From Hyphomicrobiales bacterium (lineage in GTDB: Bacteria > Pseudomonadota > Alphaproteobacteria > Rhizobiales > Rhizobiaceae): a stretch of 64,000 nucleotides of DNA. The stretch spans positions 534,991-598,990 of the forward strand of contig UBXG01000010.1 in NCBI GenBank assembly GCA_900469475.1, written 5' to 3'. Within the stretch, counting starts at the first letter, position 1, and each line of letters begins with the position of its first letter. The notes beneath the pieces were generated by a model. That model saw nothing but the letters and a program-made list of their open reading frames with translations, made no database searches and had not been told where the DNA came from. The translations under genes were made by a program, and so were the position numbers. Of the stretch, positions 16,730 to 23,930 are shown in pieces.

Positions 16730-17101
16730 ATGGCTAAGCAGGTAATGATTGTAGAAGACAATGAGCTGAATATGAAGCTCTTTCGCGATCTGATCGAAGC
16801 CTCCGGCTATACAACGATCCAGACCCGCAATGGCATGGAAGCGCTCGATCTCGCGCGCAAGCACCGTCCAGATCTGATTCTCATGGATATTCAGCTGCCG
16901 GAGGTCTCCGGTCTGGAGGTCACCAAGTGGCTGAAGGAAGACGACGACCTGCACATGATCCCCGTAATCGCAGTCACGGCCTTCGCCATGAAGGGCGATG
17001 AGGAGCGCATTCGTCAGGGTGGCTGCGAGGCCTATGTCTCGAAGCCGATTTCAGTGCCGAAATTCATTGAGACCATTAAAACCTATCTGGGCGACGCCTG
17101 A
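16730..17101 (+). CDS. divK: Single-domain response regulator DivK
   Basis: 123-residue receiver domain: acidic pocket VEDNE, phospho-acceptor D53 in LILMDIQLPEVSG, switch Thr in VIAVTAFAM and the conserved Lys in YVSKPIS. In Caulobacter DivK is phosphorylated by DivJ and dephosphorylated by PleC and controls DivL/CckA and thus CtrA. The start MAKQVMIVEDN fits the family; the frame is open further upstream without a family match. Two GANTC (CcrM) sites lie in the upstream region near 16648 and 16662. pleD follows 16 bp later. Confidence 0.93.
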   Translation: MAKQVMIVEDNELNMKLFRDLIEASGYTTIQTRNGMEALDLARKHRPDLILMDIQLPEVSGLEVTKWLKEDDDLHMIPVIAVTAFAMKGDEERIRQGGCEAYVSKPISVPKFIETIKTYLGDA

Positions 17102-17117
17102 TGATGGGGAGCAGCTG

Positions 17118-18491
17118 ATGACCGCACGCATCCTGGTAGTCGACGATATTCCAGCCAACGTAAAGCTTCTGGAAGCGCGGCTGCTTGCCGAATATTTCGA
17201 AGTGCTGACGGCTGAGGACGGCTTGAAGGCGCTCGCCATTTGCGCGAGCACGCAGGTCGATCTGATCCTTCTCGATATTATGATGCCCGGCATGGACGGC
17301 TTCGAAGTGTGTGAGCGCCTGAAATCCGATGCCCGAACTGCGCATATCCCGGTCGTCATGGTGACGGCGCTCGATCAGCCTGCCGACCGCGTGCGTGGTC
17401 TGAAGGCCGGTGCCGACGATTTCCTGACGAAGCCGGTCAATGACCTCCAGCTGATTTCGCGCGTCAAGAGCCTGCTTCGCCTGAAGACATTGAGTGACGA
17501 GCTGCATATGCGCAACGAGACCGCGCGCAACTTCGGCATCGGCGATCTGATGCGCTCCGGAGAAGGTCGTTCTGAGGAAGCCGGCCAGGTGCTGCTGGTC
17601 GACGGCCGCGCCAATTCGCAGGAGCGGATTATCCGAACGCTGAAGCCGATTGCCCAGGTCATTGCGATGTCCGATCCGCAGGCGGCTTTATTCGAAGCCG
17701 CCGAACGGCCGTTCGAGCTGGTCATCGTCAATTCTAATTTCGACGATTACGATCCGCTGCGGCTTTGTTCGCAGCTGCGCTCGCTGGAGCGTACGCGCTT
17801 CCTGCCAGTGCTGCTGGTGACAGAGCAGGGGGCCGATGACATGATCGTCCGCGCGCTGGATCTCGGCGTCAATGATTATATTGTCCGGCCGATCGAGCCG
17901 AATGAGCTCGTGGCCCGCTGCCTCACGCAAATACGCCGCAAGCGCTATAACGACCGTTTGCGTGCCAGCGTACAGCAGACGATCGAGCTTGCCGTCACCG
18001 ACGCACTCACCGGCCTGCACAACAGACGCTACCTCGACAACCACTTAAAGGTGCTTTTTGATCGATCCCTGGCACGGGGCAGGCCGCTTTCGATTCTGAT
18101 CACCGACATAGACCGCTTCAAGACCGTAAACGACACCCATGGTCACGATGCCGGCGACGAAGTTCTCAAGGAGTTTGCCGCACGGATCCGCTCAACGGTG
18201 CGCGGCGCCGATCTTGCCTGTCGTTACGGAGGTGAGGAATTCGTAGTCGTCATGCCGGATACGCCCGCCGATATCGCCGCAGCCGTCGCAGAACGTCTAC
18301 GCGCTGCGGTAGAAAATATGCCTGTGAAACTACGCGACACTGGTGTGGCGCTTAACATTACCGCGTCCTTCGGAATTTCGTGCCGTTTGGAGACGATCGA
18401 TACGCCGGAGCAGTTGATGAAACAGGCAGATCTTGCGCTTTACGAAGCCAAAAGGGCAGGCCGCAACAGGGTCGTAGCTTCAGCCGCATAG
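17118..18491 (+). CDS. pleD: Diguanylate cyclase response regulator PleD
   Basis: 457 residues, REC-REC-GGDEF. The first receiver has D53 in LILLDIMMPGMDG; the second, pseudo-receiver is degenerate (about 155-275); the GGDEF domain is about 290-455. The active-site loop is CRYGGEEF, and the inhibitory I-site RGAD lies five residues before it, so c-di-GMP feedback should be intact. The ATG at 17118 follows GGGGAGCAG. In an operon with divK; known roles are the swarmer-to-stalked type transition and cell polarity. Confidence 0.94.
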   Translation: MTARILVVDDIPANVKLLEARLLAEYFEVLTAEDGLKALAICASTQVDLILLDIMMPGMDGFEVCERLKSDARTAHIPVVMVTALDQPADRVRGLKAGADDFLTKPVNDLQLISRVKSLLRLKTLSDELHMRNETARNFGIGDLMRSGEGRSEEAGQVLLVDGRANSQERIIRTLKPIAQVIAMSDPQAALFEAAERPFELVIVNSNFDDYDPLRLCSQLRSLERTRFLPVLLVTEQGADDMIVRALDLGVNDYIVRPIEPNELVARCLTQIRRKRYNDRLRASVQQTIELAVTDALTGLHNRRYLDNHLKVLFDRSLARGRPLSILITDIDRFKTVNDTHGHDAGDEVLKEFAARIRSTVRGADLACRYGGEEFVVVMPDTPADIAAAVAERLRAAVENMPVKLRDTGVALNITASFGISCRLETIDTPEQLMKQADLALYEAKRAGRNRVVASAA

Positions 18492-19000
18492 GGGTAAACG
18501 GCCGAGAATGGCAATTACCCGTCAATACTGAGGTAGCTTCTAGGTTTTTGAACCGCGATCAATTCTTTCCGTTCTTTATCTCACCTCCACAGCCAATTGA
18601 GTTCTGGTTCAAAGAAAATAAGAATACTTATACTTTCAATTTCGGAATAAATTCTCGCTTTCTGCCCCAAGGCGAAATATTCGTATTATATTACTATATG
18701 TTTTTATCTTGTTCGTGGCTTGGTGGTCAGGTGGGAGCTGGAAGGACAGGAGCTTGATTGAAACTAAATTGAATATTCAATTTTACTTTAGTATCTGTAT
18801 TCTATCTTTTCTAGCGAGAGAGGAGATCTCTCTTTATTCTTGATAATTTCTTGACCATTTTTCGTTAATGCTATCGGGCATTCTTTTCCGTCAAAGTCAT
18901 GAATTTTAACCATGCGGGCAGACAGGCATTTTTTATCATTAAGAATTTGTTGATTTTCTTTTGATTTCGCGCGAATTTAGTCCCGTATACAGACAACCGA
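18492..19000. other. AT-rich intergenic stretch after pleD
   Basis: About 500 bp, strikingly richer in A+T than the rest of the window from about 18530 onward, with no supported gene. Short open frames on both strands lack ribosome sites and family-like sequence. Several TTGATT/TATA-like hexamers around 18950-18990 could be promoter elements for the structured RNA that follows. Confidence 0.6.
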
Positions 19001-19165
19001 TTAGGGTATCCGAGATACCCCATGATGCTCAGGTCCGCCGCATCTCCTGGGTCGTGGGGTCGGTCGGCTGGCAGGCAGAAGATAACGGTTCCTCGTGCCG
19101 TTTTGCAGGCTAGCCGGCCCCCATTCAAAACGCCGCTCTTCATTTCTGAAGGGCGGCGTTTTTCT
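19001..19165 (+). ncRNA. Candidate structured small RNA between pleD and rpmG
   Basis: Stacked helices followed by a strong terminator. Hairpin 1 is GGGTATC/GATACCC (19004-19020). An alternative hairpin pairs CCCCA with TGGGG and CAGG with CCTG (19018-19059). A long arm pairs 19062-19072 with 19109-19119 over 11 positions (two G-U pairs), enclosing AACGG/CCGTT (19084-19102). The intrinsic terminator ends near 19165. No protein frame fits. Position and length (about 150 nt) recall the rhizobial alpha-r small RNAs, perhaps the alpha-r9/Smr9C family; that identification is from memory and uncertain. The 5' end is not fixed. Confidence 0.55.
19129..19163 (+). terminator. Strong intrinsic terminator of the candidate small RNA
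   Basis: AACGCCGC(T)CTTCA, loop TTTC, TGAAG(G)GCGGCGTT followed by TTTCTTT: 13 pairs interrupted by one T-G. It faces rightward, and no protein gene reads into it from closer than pleD 640 bp away. Confidence 0.8.
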
Positions 19166-19254
19166 TTGCCGTGCCGGCAAGGCATTGTTCGACTGAGGCG
19201 TTTCCAACCGCTGTTGCAAAGTCGGACGGCGATCGAGATGAGGTTTATAAAACA

Positions 19255-19287
19255 AAAAAGGCGCCAACCCGAAGGTCGCGCCTTTTT
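19255..19287 (-). terminator. Terminator after rpmG (bidirectional)
   Basis: AAAAAGGCGC paired with GCGCCTTTTT, with T-runs on both strands. It lies 22 bp beyond the rpmG stop. Confidence 0.8.
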
Positions 19288-19308
19288 GTAACCTGAAGTT
19301 TAGGAAGC

Positions 19309-19476
19309 TTACTTGATCTTCGTTTCCTTGAACTCGACATGCTTCTTAGCAACCGGGTCGTACTTCGTCTTCGTCATTTTGTCCGTCATCGTACGGCTGT
19401 TCTTCGTCGTGACGTAGAAGAAACCGGTGTCGGCCGTCGACAGCAGCTTGATCTTGATGGTGGTAGCCTTGGCCAT
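19309..19476 (-). CDS. rpmG: 50S ribosomal protein L33
   Basis: 55 residues: MAKATTIKIKLLSTADTGFF start, TKNSRTMTDKMTKTKYDP, ending HVEFKETKIK. It has no Cys pairs, so it is the zinc-independent (C-) form. The ATG is preceded by AAAGGCAGG. A longer frame upstream is not family-like. Confidence 0.96.
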   Translation of the reverse strand: MAKATTIKIKLLSTADTGFFYVTTKNSRTMTDKMTKTKYDPVAKKHVEFKETKIK

Positions 19477-19503
19477 GGTCGTCCTGCCTTTAATAAAAAT
19501 GAA

Positions 19504-19536
19504 CGCCGTGGACGGCCAGTGCGGAGGTCCACGGCG
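19504..19536 (-). terminator. Hairpin between the MFS gene and rpmG
   Basis: CGCCGTGGAC paired perfectly with GTCCACGGCG across a 13-base loop. Reading leftward it follows the MFS stop by 36 bp and is followed by TTCATTTTTATT, so it can end the MFS transcript. It could instead be an rpmG leader structure. Confidence 0.6.
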
Positions 19537-19572
19537 AATTCTGGCGCGAAAATACAAATCGCGCCCGAAAAG

Positions 19573-20757
19573 TCAACCTCTGTTGCCCATGAAAAGCAGT
19601 CGTATCCCCGAAAGCAGGACATAAAGACCGAAGAAAAACGCCACGGCCCAGGCAAATCCGCTGGGATTGGCGACATCCATGGCCGTGCCGACCGTCGGCG
19701 GCCCGAGGACCATGCCTACGGCGTAACAGAAAACGAAGGCCGCATTGGCGGCGACGAGATCGACGCCGGTCAATCGCGTGCCGAGGTGGCTGAGGCCGAC
19801 CGTATACATGCCGGAAACGCAGCCACCCCAGAAGAGCAGGATGATGGCAAGAATGATCCAGTTCGATGACAGCGACGGTAGCAGGAGCGCTCCGACAAAC
19901 CCGATCGTGGCCATGATCGACAGCAGCGGCCGCTTGTCCCGCATGCGGTCGGCAAGCAGCCCGAGCGGGATCTGGAACACGAAGTTGCCCACGCCCATGA
20001 CGGTCAGCAGCAGTGCCGCCTGTGATTCGTTGAAACCGAGGCGCGTCGCATAGCTGGTGAAGAGCGATCCGCCGCCGACGGTAACCGCACCAAACACGAA
20101 GACTGCAGCCGTGGCCGTCGGCACGAGGAAGATGTAGCGCACGAAATGCAGTTCCGGCTTCTCGTCAACGATCGGGCTCTCGTTTCGCGCAATGAAGATC
20201 GGGATGGCGGCGGCCAGGATGATGCAGGCGCCGATGAGGAAGGGCATCAGGCCTTCGCTGCCGACGACGGAAAAGACGAGGGGGCCGGCCGCAAATCCGA
20301 GAGAGAAGACGGTGGAATAGAGACCGAGCACGAATCCGCGTTTGGAAGGCGGCGAGGCGGCGTTGATCCAGAATTCCGACAGGATGAAGAGCGTTGTCGT
20401 CGCCCCATGGAAGACGATGCGCAGCGGAAACCACAGAAGCAGATTTTCTGCATAGTAGAAGCCGAGCGAGCTTAGAGCCGATAGGAAAACCGCCCAGATC
20501 ATTGTCTGCACGACGCCAAAGCGGTGCGCGAGCTTGGTCGTGACGACCGCTGCCAGCATCGAGGCGACGCCCATCATGGCCGTGTTGAGGCCGATGAGGC
20601 TCGAGGGAACACCGCGCTTTTCGAGAATGATGCTCAGAAGCGGCAGTCCCAGCCCGATGGCGATGCCAACGGCGGATACGGAGGTAATGGCTGCGACGAG
20701 CGAAGGCCAGTGAATTTCTTCGACGTGGCCGGCCTTGTCGTTCGTCGGTTCAAGCAT
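19573..20757 (-). CDS. MFS transporter (YcaD-like)
   Basis: 394 residues with about 12 hydrophobic helices. Typical MFS loops are present, e.g. KLAHRFGVVQT between TM2 and TM3 and LLADRMRDKRP between TM8 and TM9. The N-terminal IGLGLPLLSIILEKRGVPSS and the overall pattern resemble the YcaD/multidrug-like group. Substrate unknown. The ATG at 20757 has CCAGGGAT 8 bp upstream. A 12-bp palindrome 98 bp upstream may be an operator. Confidence 0.82.
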   Translation of the reverse strand: MLEPTNDKAGHVEEIHWPSLVAAITSVSAVGIAIGLGLPLLSIILEKRGVPSSLIGLNTAMMGVASMLAAVVTTKLAHRFGVVQTMIWAVFLSALSSLGFYYAENLLLWFPLRIVFHGATTTLFILSEFWINAASPPSKRGFVLGLYSTVFSLGFAAGPLVFSVVGSEGLMPFLIGACIILAAAIPIFIARNESPIVDEKPELHFVRYIFLVPTATAAVFVFGAVTVGGGSLFTSYATRLGFNESQAALLLTVMGVGNFVFQIPLGLLADRMRDKRPLLSIMATIGFVGALLLPSLSSNWIILAIILLFWGGCVSGMYTVGLSHLGTRLTGVDLVAANAAFVFCYAVGMVLGPPTVGTAMDVANPSGFAWAVAFFFGLYVLLSGIRLLFMGNRG

Positions 20758-21063
20758 AAAAAAATCCCTGGGGCATGAGGCGTGCGAATCGATCGCAATG
20801 TGAAGCACAGGAAGCCACGGCTCGGCCAAATTCAGGTAACGGGTCGGCTTTCATGTGATCGATCACCCCCTCCGGAGTAGTCCCTATGACGCGCGGCATG
20901 TTCAGACAAGAAATGCTGCTCATGTCAAGCGGTTGCCGGCAAAGCAGTTCGCCTGAAGCACGATTAAGCGACAAAACCTCTGCAGTTTCCGATATAGAAG
21001 CGCAATGCGCGGAAGCAATCTCTGCCAACGATAGAGACCGGCGGCATGAACCGGATAGCATGG
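20758..21063. other. Gap between DUF983 and MFS genes
   Basis: 306 bp. It contains the perfect 12-bp palindrome GTGATCGATCAC at 20855-20866, a possible regulator site for the MFS gene. Open frames on both strands exist but lack ribosome sites and recognisable sequence. Confidence 0.5.
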
Positions 21064-21519
21064 TCACGATCGGCCGTTTCCTTGATCCCAATCCTCTGGG
21101 GTGTCGTCATGGCCACCGAAGCCATGCATGCGCAGCGCCCATTGCAGGCCGATGACGCCACCCTTGATCGGCTGGATGATGGCAAGTGCCGCGATAATGG
21201 TGATGGGTGCCCAAATGGCAAGATGCGCCCAGAGTGGCAGCTTGAAGGTCATATCCGTCAGCATATAGCCGCCGACGATCAGGTGGCCGAGAACCAGGAT
21301 CACCAGATAGGGCGGCAGGTCGTCGGCTCGCTGGTGAGAGATATTTTCATCACAGACCGCGCATCGGTCGACTGGCTTCAGAAAGGCGCGAAAGAGCTTG
21401 CCGGTGCCGCAGCGCGGGCAGCGGTTCAGCATGCCGCGTAGAATCGAGCGTCCGAGCGGACGTTCGCTTTCGTCTGAGCCACCGAAGCGGATGGGGGAGT
21501 CGGATGGGCTGCCCGTCAT
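21064..21519 (-). CDS. DUF983 family zinc-ribbon membrane protein
   Basis: 151 residues. A CxxC-x(n)-CxxC ribbon (NRCPRCGTGKLFRAFLKP...CAVCDENISHQRADD) is followed by two TM helices (about 72-92 and 100-120), the arrangement of DUF983. Function unknown. It lies 32 bp after rnr on the same strand and is often linked to it in rhizobia. Confidence 0.82.
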   Translation of the reverse strand: MTGSPSDSPIRFGGSDESERPLGRSILRGMLNRCPRCGTGKLFRAFLKPVDRCAVCDENISHQRADDLPPYLVILVLGHLIVGGYMLTDMTFKLPLWAHLAIWAPITIIAALAIIQPIKGGVIGLQWALRMHGFGGHDDTPEDWDQGNGRS

Positions 21520-21551
21520 GAATGCGCTTCCTCCGTGCCGGCAGCCGTTCT

Positions 21552-23930
21552 TTACCTGCGGCCGCGCGGCGGTCTCGTGCCCGGTGCCTTGCGCGCCTGG
21601 CTCTTATTGCGGCGGGTGGCCTTATGGAAGGAACGCACCGCCGTCGGCATCGGCTTGCCATCGCTCAGCATTTCGAAGCGCAGCGCTCCGGCAAGCGGCA
21701 CGGCTTCCGCCAGCCTCACCGTTACATCGTCGCCGAGACGATATCCGAGCCCCGTTCTTTCGCCCGTCAGCGCCTGATGCGCCTCGTCATAGATGAAGTA
21801 ATCGGTGCCGAGCGTAGATATAGGGATGAAACCGTCGGCGCCATAGTCCGGCAGGGTGACAAAAAGGCCCGACTTGGTGACGCCGCCGACGCGCGCCTCG
21901 AACTCCGCGCCGACACGACCGGCGAGGTGGTGGGCGATGAGCCGGTCCACCGTCTCGCGCTCCGCGGCCATGGCGCGGCGCTCGAAGGTCGAGATTTCGG
22001 CTGCAATATCGTCGAGCGAGGCTTCTTCCTCCGGCGTGATCGCACCTTCGCCGAGGCCAAGCGAGCCGACCAGCGCGCGATGCACGATCAGATCCGCATA
22101 GCGACGGATGGGCGAGGTGAAGTGGGCGTATTTCATGAGGTTCAGGCCGAAATGCCCGATATTGTCGGGGCTGTAGATCGCCTGGCTCTGTGAGCGCAGC
22201 ACCATCTCGTTGACCATGGTCTGATGCGCCGTACCCTCGGCTTTCGCCAGAATGCCGTTGAAGCTATTGGCGCGCACATTGCCGCCCTTGGCAAGCGAAA
22301 TGCCGAGGGTGGCCAGAAATTCGCGCAGGATTTCCTGCTTGGCGAGCGTCGGGCCATCGTGGATACGGTAGATCAGCACCTGCTTGCGCTTTTCCAACGT
22401 CTCGGCCGCAGCAACGTTCGCCTGGATCATCATTTCTTCGATGAGCTTGTGCGCATCGAGGCGCGGCGGCACGAAGACACGATCGACGGTGCCATCCGGC
22501 TTCAGCAGGATCTTGCGCTCGGGCATGTCGAGTTCGAGCGGTTGGCGCCGGTCGCGGCCCTTTTTCAGAATCTCATAGGCGTGCCAGAGCGGCTTGAGAA
22601 TCGGCTCCAGCATCGGTCCGGTCTTATCGTCGGGCTGGCCGTTGATCGCAGCCTGCGCCTGCTGGTAGGAAAGCTTGGCAGCGCTCTTCATCATAACACG
22701 ATGGAAGGTATGTCCAGCCTTGCGGCCTTCCTTGGAGAAGGCCATTCGAACCGCGAGGGCAGGGCGGTCGACGCCTTCCTTGAGCGAGCAGAGATCGTTG
22801 GAGATGCGCTCGGGCAGCATCGGCACGACGCGGTCGGGGAAATAGACCGAATTGCCGCGCTTCAGCGCCTCGCGGTCGAGCGGCGAGTTCGGACGCACGT
22901 ACCAGGAGACGTCGGCGATGGCGACGGTGACAATCACGCCGTCCGGATTGTCGGGCGAGGGGTCCATCTCGGCATAGACGGCATCGTCATGGTCCTTGGC
23001 ATCGGCCGGGTCGATGGTGATCAGCGGCAGGCTGCGCCAATCCTCGCGATGGGACATGGTGGCGGGCTTGGCCGCATCGGCTTCCGCAATGACTGCGGTG
23101 GGGAAGACATGCGGAATTCCATGTGCGTGAATGGCGATCATCGAGATCGCTTTTTCCGAGGCGACAGAACCGACAACAGACAGAACCTTGGCGCGCGGCA
23201 GGCCGAAGCGGCCGAGACGCGCCACTTCGACTTCGACCAGATCGCCGTCCTTGGCACCGCCGGTATAATCGGGGTCGATGACCATTTCCTCGCCGCGCCG
23301 TTCGATGGGCATCAGCCGGCCACCGCCGCCCGGCGTTTCGCGGAAGACGCCCATGGAGGCGCCCCGCCGCTTGTCGATGACCTTAATGATGCGAGCCGTA
23401 TAGGCTGGGCCGCCGCGATCCACAGCCGAGAAGATCTTCGCAAGAATGCGGTCGCCCATGCCGGCGACCGGCGCCTTGCCCTTGCCGTTGCGGCCGGCGG
23501 GCGAGGAGGACTGCTTGATCATGACTGCGGGCGCGACGCCGTTTTCGTCGGCCCATTCGGCGGGGCGGCCGATCAGCATGCCGTCCTTGTCGCGCGTCGT
23601 AATATCGAGAACGGCAATCGGCGGCAGCGCGCCAGGGCGGATGAGAGACTTACGGCTCTTCTGCACCATGCCTTCTTCTTCAAGCTCGCGCAGCAGTTCC
23701 TTGAGCGCGACGCGGCTCTCGCCCTTTAGGCCAAAGGCCTTGGCGAGCTCGCGCTTGGAAGCCTGTTGCGGATGATCGGCGATGAAGCGCAGGATGACCT
23801 CGCGCGGCGGCAGCTCGCCATGGATAATTGCCATCATCGGCTCGGCCTCGCCGCCTGCCTTGCCGGCGCGGCCGGGCTTACCGGAACGCCGTTCCGACGA
23901 TGGGTTCCTGCCGCGCGGTTCTCTGCTCAC
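21552..23930 (-). CDS. rnr: Ribonuclease R
   Basis: 792-residue 3'-5' exoribonuclease able to degrade structured RNA. Winged-helix N-terminus (REVILRFIADHPQQASKRELAKAF), cold-shock domains, and the RNB domain with the Asp cluster ITIDPADAKDHDDAVY; SPIRRYADLIVHRAL is also diagnostic; then an S1 domain (FEARVGGVTKSGLFVTLPDYGADGF) and a basic tail. I place the start at GTG 23930, which overlaps the topA stop as GTGA and implies translational coupling; ATG 23837 is an alternative. Confidence 0.93.
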   Translation of the reverse strand: MSREPRGRNPSSERRSGKPGRAGKAGGEAEPMMAIIHGELPPREVILRFIADHPQQASKRELAKAFGLKGESRVALKELLRELEEEGMVQKSRKSLIRPGALPPIAVLDITTRDKDGMLIGRPAEWADENGVAPAVMIKQSSSPAGRNGKGKAPVAGMGDRILAKIFSAVDRGGPAYTARIIKVIDKRRGASMGVFRETPGGGGRLMPIERRGEEMVIDPDYTGGAKDGDLVEVEVARLGRFGLPRAKVLSVVGSVASEKAISMIAIHAHGIPHVFPTAVIAEADAAKPATMSHREDWRSLPLITIDPADAKDHDDAVYAEMDPSPDNPDGVIVTVAIADVSWYVRPNSPLDREALKRGNSVYFPDRVVPMLPERISNDLCSLKEGVDRPALAVRMAFSKEGRKAGHTFHRVMMKSAAKLSYQQAQAAINGQPDDKTGPMLEPILKPLWHAYEILKKGRDRRQPLELDMPERKILLKPDGTVDRVFVPPRLDAHKLIEEMMIQANVAAAETLEKRKQVLIYRIHDGPTLAKQEILREFLATLGISLAKGGNVRANSFNGILAKAEGTAHQTMVNEMVLRSQSQAIYSPDNIGHFGLNLMKYAHFTSPIRRYADLIVHRALVGSLGLGEGAITPEEEASLDDIAAEISTFERRAMAAERETVDRLIAHHLAGRVGAEFEARVGGVTKSGLFVTLPDYGADGFIPISTLGTDYFIYDEAHQALTGERTGLGYRLGDDVTVRLAEAVPLAGALRFEMLSDGKPMPTAVRSFHKATRRNKSQARKAPGTRPPRGRR

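Noticed and set aside
18871..19185. Minus-strand frame across the candidate small RNA
   Set aside because: The structured RNA and terminator explain the region better; the translation has no recognisable features.
20886..21155. Overlapping frames on both strands between the DUF983 and MFS genes
   Set aside because: No ribosome sites, no domain, and partial overlap with DUF983.
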